A stretch of 64,000 bases of DNA, taken from contig NZ_LIVZ01000001.1 in NCBI RefSeq assembly GCF_001905845.1, forward strand, positions 558,001-622,000, given 5' to 3'. Made by a program: the position numbers and the translations under genes. The notes beneath the pieces were generated by a model, which searched no databases, had not been told where the DNA came from, and saw only the letters and a program-made list of their open reading frames with translations. The stretch is from Streptomyces sp. TSRI0107. Its GTDB lineage: Bacteria; Actinomycetota; Actinomycetes; Streptomycetales; Streptomycetaceae. Below, piece by piece: positions 37,367 through 45,162 of the stretch. How positions within the stretch are numbered: the stretch's first letter is position 1; every line of letters starts with the position of its first letter.

Positions 37367-37393
37367 CTCTGAAGCATTCGCTCTGAAGCATTC
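37367..37393 (+). repeat. 13-bp direct repeat in the glyS upstream region
   Basis: CTCTGAAGCATTC occurs twice with one base between copies (37367-37379 and 37381-37393). It looks like a recent tandem duplication in the promoter or leader of glyS. Confidence 0.7.
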
Positions 37394-37430
37394 TCGCTTC
37401 GTCGCCCGTCGTCGTAATGAAGAGAGCACC

Positions 37431-38813
37431 GTGGCCGCCGACAAGATCGACACCATCGTCAGCCTGAGCAAGCGCCGTGGCTTCGTTTTCCCCTGCAGTG
37501 AGATCTACGGCGGTCAGCGCGCCGCCTGGGACTACGGGCCGCTGGGTGTCGAGCTCAAGGAGAACATCAAGCGCCAGTGGTGGCGCTACATGGTGACGTC
37601 GCGCGAGGACGTCGTCGGTATCGACTCCTCCGTGATCCTGGCCCCCGAGGTGTGGGTCGCCTCCGGCCACGTCGCGACCTTCACGGACCCGCTGACCGAG
37701 TGCACCTCCTGCCACAAGCGGTTCCGCGCGGACCACCTGGAGGAGGCGTACGAGGAGAAGAAGGGCCGCGCCCCCGAGAACGGTCTCGCCGACATCAACT
37801 GCCCGAACTGCGGCAACAAGGGCCAGTTCACCGAGCCCAAGCAGTTCTCCGGCCTGCTGTCGACCCACCTCGGCCCGACCCAGGACTCCGGCTCCATCGC
37901 CTACCTGCGCCCCGAGACCGCCCAGGGCATCTTCACCAACTTCGCCCAGGTGCACGTCACCTCGCGCAAGAAGCCGCCGTTCGGTATCGCCCAGATGGGC
38001 AAGTCCTTCCGCAACGAGATCACGCCCGGCAACTTCATCTTCCGCACCCGCGAGTTCGAGCAGATGGAGATGGAGTTCTTCGTCAAGCCGGGCGAGGACG
38101 AGAAGTGGCAGGAGTACTGGATGGAGCAGCGCTGGAACTGGTACACCGGCCTGGGCCTGCGTGAAGAGAACATGCGGTGGTACGAGCACCCGCAGGAGAA
38201 GCTCTCCCACTACTCCAAGCGCACCGCCGACATCGAGTACCGCTTCCAGTTCGGCGGCAGCGAGTGGGGCGAGCTGGAGGGTGTCGCCAACCGCACCGAC
38301 TACGACCTCGGCGCCCACTCCAAGGCCTCCGGCCAGGACCTCTCCTACTACGACCAGGAGGCCGGCGAGCGCTGGACGCCGTACGTCATCGAGCCCGCGG
38401 CCGGTGTCGGCCGCACCATGCTGGCGTTCCTGCTCGACGCGTACGTCGAGGACGAGGCGCCCAACGCCAAGGGCAAGATGGAGAAGCGCACGGTGCTCCG
38501 CCTGGACCACCGTCTGGCCCCGGTGAAGGTCGCGGTCCTGCCGCTGTCCCGCAACGCCGAGCTGTCCCCGAAGGCCAAGGGCCTCGCCCAGGCCCTGCGC
38601 CAGCACTGGAACATCGAGTTCGACGACGCCGGTGCCATCGGCCGCCGCTACCGCCGCCAGGACGAGATCGGCACGCCGTACTGCGTCACCGTCGACTTCG
38701 ACACCCTCGAGGACAACGCGGTCACCGTTCGTGAGCGCGACACGATGAAGCAGGAGCGGGTCTCCCTCGACCAGATCGAGGGCTACCTGGCCGGCCGCCT
38801 GATCGGCTGCTGA
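37431..38813 (+). CDS. glyS: Glycyl-tRNA synthetase, alpha2 type
   Basis: A 460-residue class II glycyl-tRNA synthetase of the dimeric type. Class II motif 2 lies around [20 protein letters not shown] and motif 3 at [15 protein letters not shown] zinc ribbon is formed by CTSCHKRF and CPNCGNKG, typical of actinobacterial GlyRS. The anticodon-binding domain is C-terminal. The GTG at 37431 is preceded by GAAGAGAG. It is divergent from the zinc uptake operon with 175 bp between starts. A strong terminator follows at 38833. Confidence 0.96.
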   Translation: MAADKIDTIVSLSKRRGFVFPCSEIYGGQRAAWDYGPLGVELKENIKRQWWRYMVTSREDVVGIDSSVILAPEVWVASGHVATFTDPLTECTSCHKRFRADHLEEAYEEKKGRAPENGLADINCPNCGNKGQFTEPKQFSGLLSTHLGPTQDSGSIAYLRPETAQGIFTNFAQVHVTSRKKPPFGIAQMGKSFRNEITPGNFIFRTREFEQMEMEFFVKPGEDEKWQEYWMEQRWNWYTGLGLREENMRWYEHPQEKLSHYSKRTADIEYRFQFGGSEWGELEGVANRTDYDLGAHSKASGQDLSYYDQEAGERWTPYVIEPAAGVGRTMLAFLLDAYVEDEAPNAKGKMEKRTVLRLDHRLAPVKVAVLPLSRNAELSPKAKGLAQALRQHWNIEFDDAGAIGRRYRRQDEIGTPYCVTVDFDTLEDNAVTVRERDTMKQERVSLDQIEGYLAGRLIGC

Positions 38814-38832
38814 CCCTCCGCACCTCCGCACC

Positions 38833-38874
38833 GGCCCCCGATACGGACCCTCGATTGGTCCTGTATCGGGGGCC
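38833..38874 (+). terminator. glyS terminator hairpin
   Basis: GGCCCCCGATAC (38833-38844) pairs with GTATCGGGGGCC (38863-38874). The stem continues inward as GGACC/GGTCC past a bulged T. The loop is seven bases. It lies 19 bases after the glyS stop and is followed by TTCGCGCTT. Confidence 0.8.
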
Positions 38875-38943
38875 TTCGCGCTTCCAGGGGGATCCATCGG
38901 CTGACAGGTGACGTGGCTGCCCGGAGGTCTGGGTGACAAGTAT

Positions 38944-38973
38944 CGACTGACAGATATTGAAATCTGTCAGTCG
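38944..38973. promoter_or_regulatory. 12-6-12 palindromic operator upstream of the aldo/keto reductase gene
   Basis: CGACTGACAGAT and ATCTGTCAGTCG are perfect inverted copies separated by six bases (ATTGAA). The site lies 18 bp upstream of the reductase ATG and overlaps a possible TTGAAA -35 element at 38957-38962. Size and symmetry fit a TetR-family operator. The TetR gene just downstream of the reductase is the obvious candidate regulator. Confidence 0.65.
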
Positions 38974-38991
38974 TCATGTCATGGTGGACGT

Positions 38992-40008
38992 ATGACGACG
39001 ACGATCCCCACCCGCACTCTCGGCACCACCGGCCCGCAGGTCTCCGCCCTCGGCCTCGGCTGCATGGGCATGTCCGCGCTGTACGGCGACTCCGACCGGG
39101 CCGAATCCGTCGCGACCGTCCACGCGGCGCTCGAAGCGGGCGTCACCCTCCTGGACACCGGCGACTTCTACGGCATGGGCCACAACGAACTGCTCGTCGG
39201 CGAGGCCCTGCGCACCGCCCCCGCGGCCCTGCGCGAGCAGGCGCGGGTGAGCGTGAAGTTCGGCGCGCTGCGCGGCCCGGACGGCAGCTGGCTCGGTTAC
39301 GACGGCCGGCCGGAAGCCGTGAAGAACTTCGCCGCGTATTCGCTCCAGCGCCTCGGCGTCGACCACATCGACGTGTACCGGCTCGCCCGCCTCGACCCCT
39401 CCGTGCCCATCGAGGAGACCGTCGGCGCCATCGCCGAGCTGGTCGAGCAGGGGTACGTCCGCCACATCGGCCTGAGCGAGGTCGGTGCCGACACCGTCCG
39501 CCGGGCCGCCGCGACCGCGCCCATCGCCGATCTCCAGATCGAGTACTCCCTGATCTCACGCGGCATCGAGGACCGGATCCTGCCGGCCACCCGGGAACTG
39601 GGCATCGGCATCACCGCCTACGGCGTCCTCTCGCGCGGCCTGATCTCCGGCCACTTCACCGCCGACCGGCAGCTCGCCGCGAACGACTTCCGGGCCCTGT
39701 CGCCCCGCTTCCAGGGCGACAACCTCCAGCACAACCTGAGTCTCGTCGAGGCGCTGCGGAAGATCGCCGAGGAGAAGGGCGTCTCCGTCGCGCAGATCGC
39801 CATCGCCTGGGTGCTGTCCCGGGGCGACGACATCGTGCCGCTGGTCGGCGCCCGCAGCCGGAACCGGCTGTCCGAGGCCCTGGGCGCCCTGGACGTGACC
39901 CTGGACGCCGCCGACCTCGCGGCCGTCGAGAAGGCCGTACCCGCCGACGCGGCGGCCGGCGCGCGCTACCCCGAGTCCCAGATGGAACACCTCGACAGCG
40001 AGCGGTGA
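38992..40008 (+). CDS. Aldo/keto reductase
   Basis: A 338-residue NADPH-dependent reductase of the AKR superfamily. It starts with RTLGTTGPQVSALGLGCMGMS. The catalytic Asp and Tyr lie in LLDTGDFYGMGHNE, and the Lys and His region includes VSVKFGALR followed by VDHIDVYRLAR. The cofactor end is IPLVGAR-like (IVPLVGARSRNRL). The usual His of the AKR tetrad appears replaced in YRLARLD, where many members have YQHRVD. The substrate is probably a small aldehyde or quinone. The gene is followed 25 bp later by a TetR regulator, and a large palindrome upstream suggests regulated, xenobiotic-responsive expression. Confidence 0.9.
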   Translation: MTTTIPTRTLGTTGPQVSALGLGCMGMSALYGDSDRAESVATVHAALEAGVTLLDTGDFYGMGHNELLVGEALRTAPAALREQARVSVKFGALRGPDGSWLGYDGRPEAVKNFAAYSLQRLGVDHIDVYRLARLDPSVPIEETVGAIAELVEQGYVRHIGLSEVGADTVRRAAATAPIADLQIEYSLISRGIEDRILPATRELGIGITAYGVLSRGLISGHFTADRQLAANDFRALSPRFQGDNLQHNLSLVEALRKIAEEKGVSVAQIAIAWVLSRGDDIVPLVGARSRNRLSEALGALDVTLDAADLAAVEKAVPADAAAGARYPESQMEHLDSER

Positions 40009-40033
40009 ACCACCCGCCAGGTACCGTCACCTC

Positions 40034-40654
40034 ATGGCACCGACCAGCGAGACCCTGACCGCCGAGCGCATCCTCGAGGCCACCGAGGAGGTGCTGCGCC
40101 GCCACGGCCCGGCCAAGGCCACCGTGCTGGACGTGGCCCGCGCGCTCGGCGTCAGCCACGGCAGCGTCTACCGGCACTTCCGCACCAAGGCGGCCCTGCG
40201 GGAGGCCGTGACGAAGCGCTGGCTGGACCGTACGTCCGAGGCGCTGGCCGGTATCGCCGCCGCGGACCGTGACCCGGAGGAGCGGCTGCGGGCCTGGCTG
40301 CGGGCCCTGTTCGACGCCAAGCGCCGCAAGGCGGGCGACGACCCCGAGCTGTTCGCCACGTACATGGTCCTGACCGGCGAGAGCGGCGAGGCGGTCCCCG
40401 AGCACATCGCCGACCTCACCGCCCAGCTGACCGCGATCATCCGCGCCGGCGTCGAGACCGGCACCCTCACCGCCGCCGACCCCGCCACCACCGCCCGCGC
40501 GGTCTTCCACGCCACCGGCCGCTTCCACGACCCGTGCTACGCCGAGGAGTGGGAGCGTCCCGGCGTCGAGACGGAGTTCGAGGCCGTGGTGGAGCTGGTG
40601 GTGCGGGGGCTGCGGACCGCGATACGGGAAACCGCGGTACACGACACCCCCTGA
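40034..40654 (+). CDS. TetR-family transcriptional regulator
   Basis: A 206-residue TetR repressor. The N-terminal helix-turn-helix (ATVLDVARALGVSHGSVYRHF) is well formed. The C-terminal domain is mostly helical with a WHG/TetR_C-like pattern (AVFHATGRFHDPCYAEEW). It lies 25 bp after the aldo/keto reductase in the same direction and is probably co-transcribed. It is the likely binder of the 38944-38973 palindrome. The inducer is unknown. The MFS exporter downstream is on the opposite strand. Confidence 0.9.
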   Translation: MAPTSETLTAERILEATEEVLRRHGPAKATVLDVARALGVSHGSVYRHFRTKAALREAVTKRWLDRTSEALAGIAAADRDPEERLRAWLRALFDAKRRKAGDDPELFATYMVLTGESGEAVPEHIADLTAQLTAIIRAGVETGTLTAADPATTARAVFHATGRFHDPCYAEEWERPGVETEFEAVVELVVRGLRTAIRETAVHDTP

Positions 40655-40691
40655 GGCGCGTCCCCGGGCGTGTCCCCGGCGCGGCGACCCC

Positions 40692-42137
40692 TCACGCGGA
40701 CGTCCTCGCCGCCTCCCGGATCTCCTCGGACGCCAGCCTCTCGGCCGCCCGCTCCGCGGTCCCGCGGGCCCAGCGCCCCGTGGTGAGCGCGCCCAGCAGC
40801 AGTACCACCAGCCCGCACCCGGCGAGGATCCACCAGCCGGGTACGGCCGCCGTGACGAACGCGTCCCGGTACGCCGAGGCGCCCACGCCCGCCGCGAGGA
40901 CCGCGCCCACCACGGCGACCCCGAGTGTCTGGCCGAGCTGACGGCTGGTGGAGGCGATGGCGGCGGCCACACCGGCCTGGGCGCGCGGCATGCCCGACAC
41001 CGCCGTGTTGGTGATCGGCGCGTTCACGAAGCCGAAGCCCACGCCGAACAGGAGGTAGCCGAAGAAGAGCCCGGTGTTCGACGTCTCCGCCGCGAACGCC
41101 GCGAAGAGCACCGCGCTGGCCGTCATGGCGACGCCCGCGATCAGCAGGGGCAGCCGCGGGCCCCGGCTGCCGACCAGACGGCCGGACAGGGGTGCGCACA
41201 GGAAGGTCGGTACGGCCATCGGCAGCATCCACAGTCCGGCGTGCAGCGCGTCCAGCCCGCGGACGTTCTGCAGGTACAGCGTGGACAGGAAGAGGAACCC
41301 GCCCAGCGCGGCGAACGCCGCTGTCGCGATCACCGTCGCCCCGCTGAACGGAGCCGACCGGAAGAAGCGCAGGTCGATGAGGGGTTCGGCACGCCGGGGC
41401 TCGTACACCAGCAGCCCGATCAGCGCGGCCGCCGCCACCACCGCGAACGGCAGCACCGCCGCGAGCCCGGCCGCGGGCGCCTCGATGATCGCGTACGTCA
41501 GTCCGCCGAACAGCACGATCACCAGCAGCTGTCCGACGGGGTCCATCCGGCGGGCCTTCGCCGCCCGGGACTCCGGCACGTACCGCAGGGTCAGCAGCAG
41601 GGCGGCGAGCCCCACCGGCAGGTTGATCCAGAAGATCGCCCGCCAGCCCACCGACTCCACCAGCAGTCCGCCGACCAGCGGCCCGGCGGCCATCGAGATG
41701 CCGACCACCGCGCCCCAGACCCCGATCGCGCGGGCCCGCTCGCGGGGGTCCGTGAAGGTGTTGGTGATGATCGACATGGCGACCGGGTTGAGCATGGAGC
41801 CGCCCACCGCCTGGACCATCCGGAACGCGATCAGCGCGTCCAGGTTCGGCGCGACGGAGCACAGCGCGGAGCCGATGGTGAAGACGACCAGCCCGGCCAG
41901 GAAGACCCGCTTGCGGCCGATCCGGTCGGCCGTGGACCCGGCGAGCATCAGCAGCACGGCCAGCACCAGGGTGTAGGCGTCGATCGTCCACTGCAGACCT
42001 GCCGTGGAGGCGTGCAGGTCGCGCTGGATGACGGGGAGCGCTACGTTCAGCACGGTGTTGTCGAGGCTCACGATCAGCAGGCTCATACAGCAGATCGCGA
42101 GCACGAGCAGACGTCGGCGGGGGCTGAGCTCGGGCAT
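40692..42137 (-). CDS. MFS exporter, DHA2 family
   Basis: A 481-residue exporter with about 14 membrane segments. SLDNTVLNVALPVIQRDLHAS is the usual first-helix motif of EmrB/QacA proteins. STADRIGRKRVFL is motif A, and GISMAAGPLVGGLLVESVGWR holds motif C. The ATG at 42137 is preceded by TACGAT only six bases upstream, so the message may be leaderless. An ATG eight codons earlier has no ribosome binding site. It is divergent from dusB and convergent with the TetR gene. It may export compounds sensed by the neighbouring TetR regulator, unproven. Confidence 0.88.
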   Translation of the reverse strand: MPELSPRRRLLVLAICCMSLLIVSLDNTVLNVALPVIQRDLHASTAGLQWTIDAYTLVLAVLLMLAGSTADRIGRKRVFLAGLVVFTIGSALCSVAPNLDALIAFRMVQAVGGSMLNPVAMSIITNTFTDPRERARAIGVWGAVVGISMAAGPLVGGLLVESVGWRAIFWINLPVGLAALLLTLRYVPESRAAKARRMDPVGQLLVIVLFGGLTYAIIEAPAAGLAAVLPFAVVAAAALIGLLVYEPRRAEPLIDLRFFRSAPFSGATVIATAAFAALGGFLFLSTLYLQNVRGLDALHAGLWMLPMAVPTFLCAPLSGRLVGSRGPRLPLLIAGVAMTASAVLFAAFAAETSNTGLFFGYLLFGVGFGFVNAPITNTAVSGMPRAQAGVAAAIASTSRQLGQTLGVAVVGAVLAAGVGASAYRDAFVTAAVPGWWILAGCGLVVLLLGALTTGRWARGTAERAAERLASEEIREAARTSA

Positions 42138-42214
42138 GCGTCCATCGTACGACGAGTTCAATAGTGCGGCTAACTAAAGAATTTGTCAGGCTCATTGCGC
42201 GGCACAATGGAGGA

Positions 42215-43378
42215 ATGTCCACGCCCACACAGCCGCTGCGGATCGGTCCGCACACCGTTCAGCCGCCCGTCGTCCTGGCCCCCATGGCGGGCATCACCAA
42301 CGCGCCCTTCCGCACCCTGTGCAGGGAGTTCAGCGGCGGCAAGGGGCTGTTCGTCAGCGAGATGATCACCACCCGGGCGCTGGTCGAACGCAACGAGAAG
42401 ACCATGCAGCTGGTCACCTTCGACCCCACCGAGCAGCCCCGCTCCATCCAGCTGTACGGCGTGGACCCGGCCACCGTCGGCAAGGCCGTCCGCATGATCG
42501 CGGAGGAGGGCCTCGCCGACCACATCGACCTCAACTTCGGCTGCCCGGTCCCGAAGGTCACCCGCAAGGGCGGCGGCTCCGCCCTCCCGTACAAGCGCAA
42601 CCTGCTCCGCGCGATCCTCCGCGAGGCCGTCAGCGGCGCCGGGGACCTCCCCGTCACCATGAAGATGCGCAAGGGCATCGACGACGACCACATCACCTAC
42701 CTCGACGCCGGCCGGATCGCCGTCGAGGAGGGCGTCACCGCCATCGCCCTGCACGGCCGCACCGCCGCCCAGCACTACGGCGGCACCGCCGACTGGGACG
42801 CCATCGCCCGGCTGAAGGAGCACGTCCCGGAGATCCCGGTGCTCGGCAACGGTGACATCTGGTCGGCCGAGGACGCGCTGCGGATGGTCCGCGAGACCGG
42901 CTGCGACGGCGTCGTCGTCGGGCGCGGCTGCCTGGGCCGGCCGTGGCTGTTCGCCGACCTGGTGGCCGCCTTCGAAGGCCGGGACGCCCGTGCCGGAGGC
43001 ACTGATGGAGGCAGCCGCAGGCCCGCGCTCCGCGAGGTCGCCGACGTCATGGTCCGGCACGCCCGCCTGCTCGGCGAGTGGATCGGCGACGAGTCCAAAG
43101 GCGTCGTCGACTTCCGCAAGCACGTCGCCTGGTACCTCAAGGGCTTCGCGGTCGGCTCCGAGATGCGCAAGCGGCTCGCCGTCACCTCCTCCCTGGAGGA
43201 GCTGCGCGCCGGGCTCGACGAGCTGGACCTCGACCAGTCCTGGCCGGCCGGCGCCGACGGCCCCCGCGGCCGCACCTCCGGCAACAACCGGGTCGTACTG
43301 CCCGACGGCTGGCTGAAGGACCCGTACGACTGCGCGGGCGTCGGCGAGGACGCGGAGCTGGACACCTCCGGCGGCTGA
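42215..43378 (+). CDS. dusB: tRNA-dihydrouridine synthase DusB
   Basis: A 387-residue flavin-dependent tRNA dihydrouridine synthase. The TIM barrel opens with VLAPMAGITNAPFRTLCREF. The catalytic cysteine lies in HIDLNFGCPVPKVTRKGGG. FMN-binding segments are VTMKMRKG, ALHGRTAAQHY, VLGNGDIW and VVVGRGCLGRPWLF. The C-terminal helical tRNA-binding domain starts near residue 270. A stretch ARAGGTDGGSRRPA around residue 265 looks like a lineage insertion. The ATG at 42215 is very close to GGAGG. Its stop abuts the convergent sulfatase gene: the two stop codons form TGATCA. Confidence 0.93.
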   Translation: MSTPTQPLRIGPHTVQPPVVLAPMAGITNAPFRTLCREFSGGKGLFVSEMITTRALVERNEKTMQLVTFDPTEQPRSIQLYGVDPATVGKAVRMIAEEGLADHIDLNFGCPVPKVTRKGGGSALPYKRNLLRAILREAVSGAGDLPVTMKMRKGIDDDHITYLDAGRIAVEEGVTAIALHGRTAAQHYGGTADWDAIARLKEHVPEIPVLGNGDIWSAEDALRMVRETGCDGVVVGRGCLGRPWLFADLVAAFEGRDARAGGTDGGSRRPALREVADVMVRHARLLGEWIGDESKGVVDFRKHVAWYLKGFAVGSEMRKRLAVTSSLEELRAGLDELDLDQSWPAGADGPRGRTSGNNRVVLPDGWLKDPYDCAGVGEDAELDTSGG

Positions 43379-45046
43379 TCAGCCGTTCTTCCCCGAGGGC
43401 GTCGAGCCGTACGCCGTCAGGAACCGGTCCCGGAACGCGCTCATCTTCCACACCGGCGCGTCCCCGGCCGGTTCCAGACCGTCCGTCCAGCCCCAGTCGG
43501 CGATCTTCTCCAGCACCCTTGGATCCTTGGCGACGATCGACACCGGCACGTCCCGGCTCGCGTCGTCGCCGCTGACCCGGGCGATCGGCTGGTGGTCGCC
43601 GAGGAAGACCAGGACGGTGTCGTCACCGCCGTAGCGCCGCAGCCACTGGGTGAGGCTGGTCACCGAGTACTGGACCGACTTGCCGTACTCCTCCTTGGAG
43701 CGCGCGGAGCTGGCGACCACGTCCGCCGGGTCGGCGCCCCGCTTCTCGATGCCCTCGAAGATCCGCCCGTCGCCCAGCTCGTCCCAGCCGACCATCTCCG
43801 GGATCGGCGCCCACGGCTGGTGGCTGGAGGTGAGGATGACCTCCGCCATCAGCGGCTTGTCCCGCTTCCTGCCGTGCTCAAGCCGCTGGAACGCCTCCAG
43901 CGCGTACTGGTCCGGCATCGTCGACCAGCTGAACTTCGGCCCCCGGTAGCCGAGCTGGAACGCGTTGTAGACCTTGTCGAGGCCGTAGAACTCCGCCTCC
44001 GGCCAGGCCTTCTGCACCCCCGGCATGACCCCGACCGTCCGCCACGCCCCCGTCTTCTGGAACGCCCTGGTGAGCGTGAGGTGGTCGCTGGACGTCGCCG
44101 TGCGGTACCGCTGCTGGTTGGCGATCCACAGGCCCGACAGGAAGGTGGAGTGGCCGAGCCAGCTGCTGCCGCCGTACGTCGCCGACGTCAGCCAGCCGCT
44201 CTTCGCCCGGAACCCCGCCTTCGCCAGCTCCTCGGTGCTCGCGTCCAGGGTGCGGTGGACGCCGGGCCGGATCGCCGGGTCCTCGATCGCGCTGCGGCCG
44301 TAGCTCTCGATGAACGTGAAGATCATGTCCTTGCCGCGCAGATCCGGGACGAGCTCCGCGGGCGGGGTCGCGCCGAACGCGTCCGACTTCGCCTCCCGCG
44401 CGAACGCGGCCTCGTCCCGCAGCGTGGCCCGCACCCGTTCCGTCTGGCCGCGCACCAGTGCCGACGCGTGGTCGGAGACGACCGGCGCCCCGGCGAGCTG
44501 CACGCCCAGCGCGCCCGTCACGGTCCATACGACGGTGGCGGCCAGCGTCGACCGCACGGCGACCGTGCGATGCCGGACCAGCAGCCCCGCCACCCGGACC
44601 ACGGACAGCGTGAGCAGCGCGCACAGCAGCAGCACGAGGACGACCGCCCCGACGGCCAGCGCGAGCGCGCCCGCCTCGCCCATCGTGTCCCCGGCGTACG
44701 ACTGCGCGTCGTCGAGGAGTTCCCAGTCCAGGACCAGGTTGAAGCCCCGGCCCAGGTACTCCTGGAACCCCATGTCCAGCAGGTTCAGCACGGTCAGGGC
44801 GGCCAGCGCCAGCCCGGCGCACACCGCCGCCGCCAGCCGGGGCCGGCGCGGCAGCGCCAGCAGCAGCGCGGCCCCGACGATCGCCTCCACGGGGATGCGG
44901 AGGAACGCCTCGGGGGTCAACGCCCGCACGGTGTTCGGCAGCAGCAGGGCGAACAGCACGAGCGCGACGGACAGGACGGTGAGTGTCCGGTCCAGTACGC
45001 GAGTGGCGGTGGGGTGAGCAGCACGCCATCGGGTGAAGACGGACAC
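43379..45046 (-). CDS. LTA synthase-like membrane sulfatase/phosphoglycerol transferase
   Basis: A 555-residue protein with about five N-terminal membrane helices (to residue 190) and a large extracytoplasmic sulfatase-fold domain. Metal and nucleophile region motifs include IFTFIESYGRS, ATYGGSSWLGHSTFLSGL and LVFLGDHQPIARV (the GDH metal ligands). Relatives include lipoteichoic acid synthase and phosphoglycerol transferases that decorate envelope polymers. The GTG at 45046 follows GAAGGACTCTGG. Open frame further upstream is not supported. It lies downstream of the glycoside hydrolase operon on the same strand with a 116-bp gap. Confidence 0.82.
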   Translation of the reverse strand: MSVFTRWRAAHPTATRVLDRTLTVLSVALVLFALLLPNTVRALTPEAFLRIPVEAIVGAALLLALPRRPRLAAAVCAGLALAALTVLNLLDMGFQEYLGRGFNLVLDWELLDDAQSYAGDTMGEAGALALAVGAVVLVLLLCALLTLSVVRVAGLLVRHRTVAVRSTLAATVVWTVTGALGVQLAGAPVVSDHASALVRGQTERVRATLRDEAAFAREAKSDAFGATPPAELVPDLRGKDMIFTFIESYGRSAIEDPAIRPGVHRTLDASTEELAKAGFRAKSGWLTSATYGGSSWLGHSTFLSGLWIANQQRYRTATSSDHLTLTRAFQKTGAWRTVGVMPGVQKAWPEAEFYGLDKVYNAFQLGYRGPKFSWSTMPDQYALEAFQRLEHGRKRDKPLMAEVILTSSHQPWAPIPEMVGWDELGDGRIFEGIEKRGADPADVVASSARSKEEYGKSVQYSVTSLTQWLRRYGGDDTVLVFLGDHQPIARVSGDDASRDVPVSIVAKDPRVLEKIADWGWTDGLEPAGDAPVWKMSAFRDRFLTAYGSTPSGKNG

Positions 45047-45162
45047 CCAGAGTCCTTCCGTACGCACGGGTCTGGCGGCGGACCCGGCGTGGGGGAAACG
45101 GGTCCGCCGCCATGACGTACGGCCCGTTCCCACCCGGCGTTCAACGCGACGCCCCCGAACCC

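Noticed and set aside
35517..38939. A very long minus-strand open frame of 1140 codons across znuC, znuA and glyS
   Set aside because: Only the znuC part resembles protein. The rest is antisense or out-of-frame reading of glyS and znuA made possible by high GC.
43372..43385. A 14-bp palindrome CGGCTGATCAGCCG containing both stop codons of convergent dusB and the sulfatase gene
   Set aside because: It has no loop and probably arises from two TGA codons meeting head to head; weak as a terminator.
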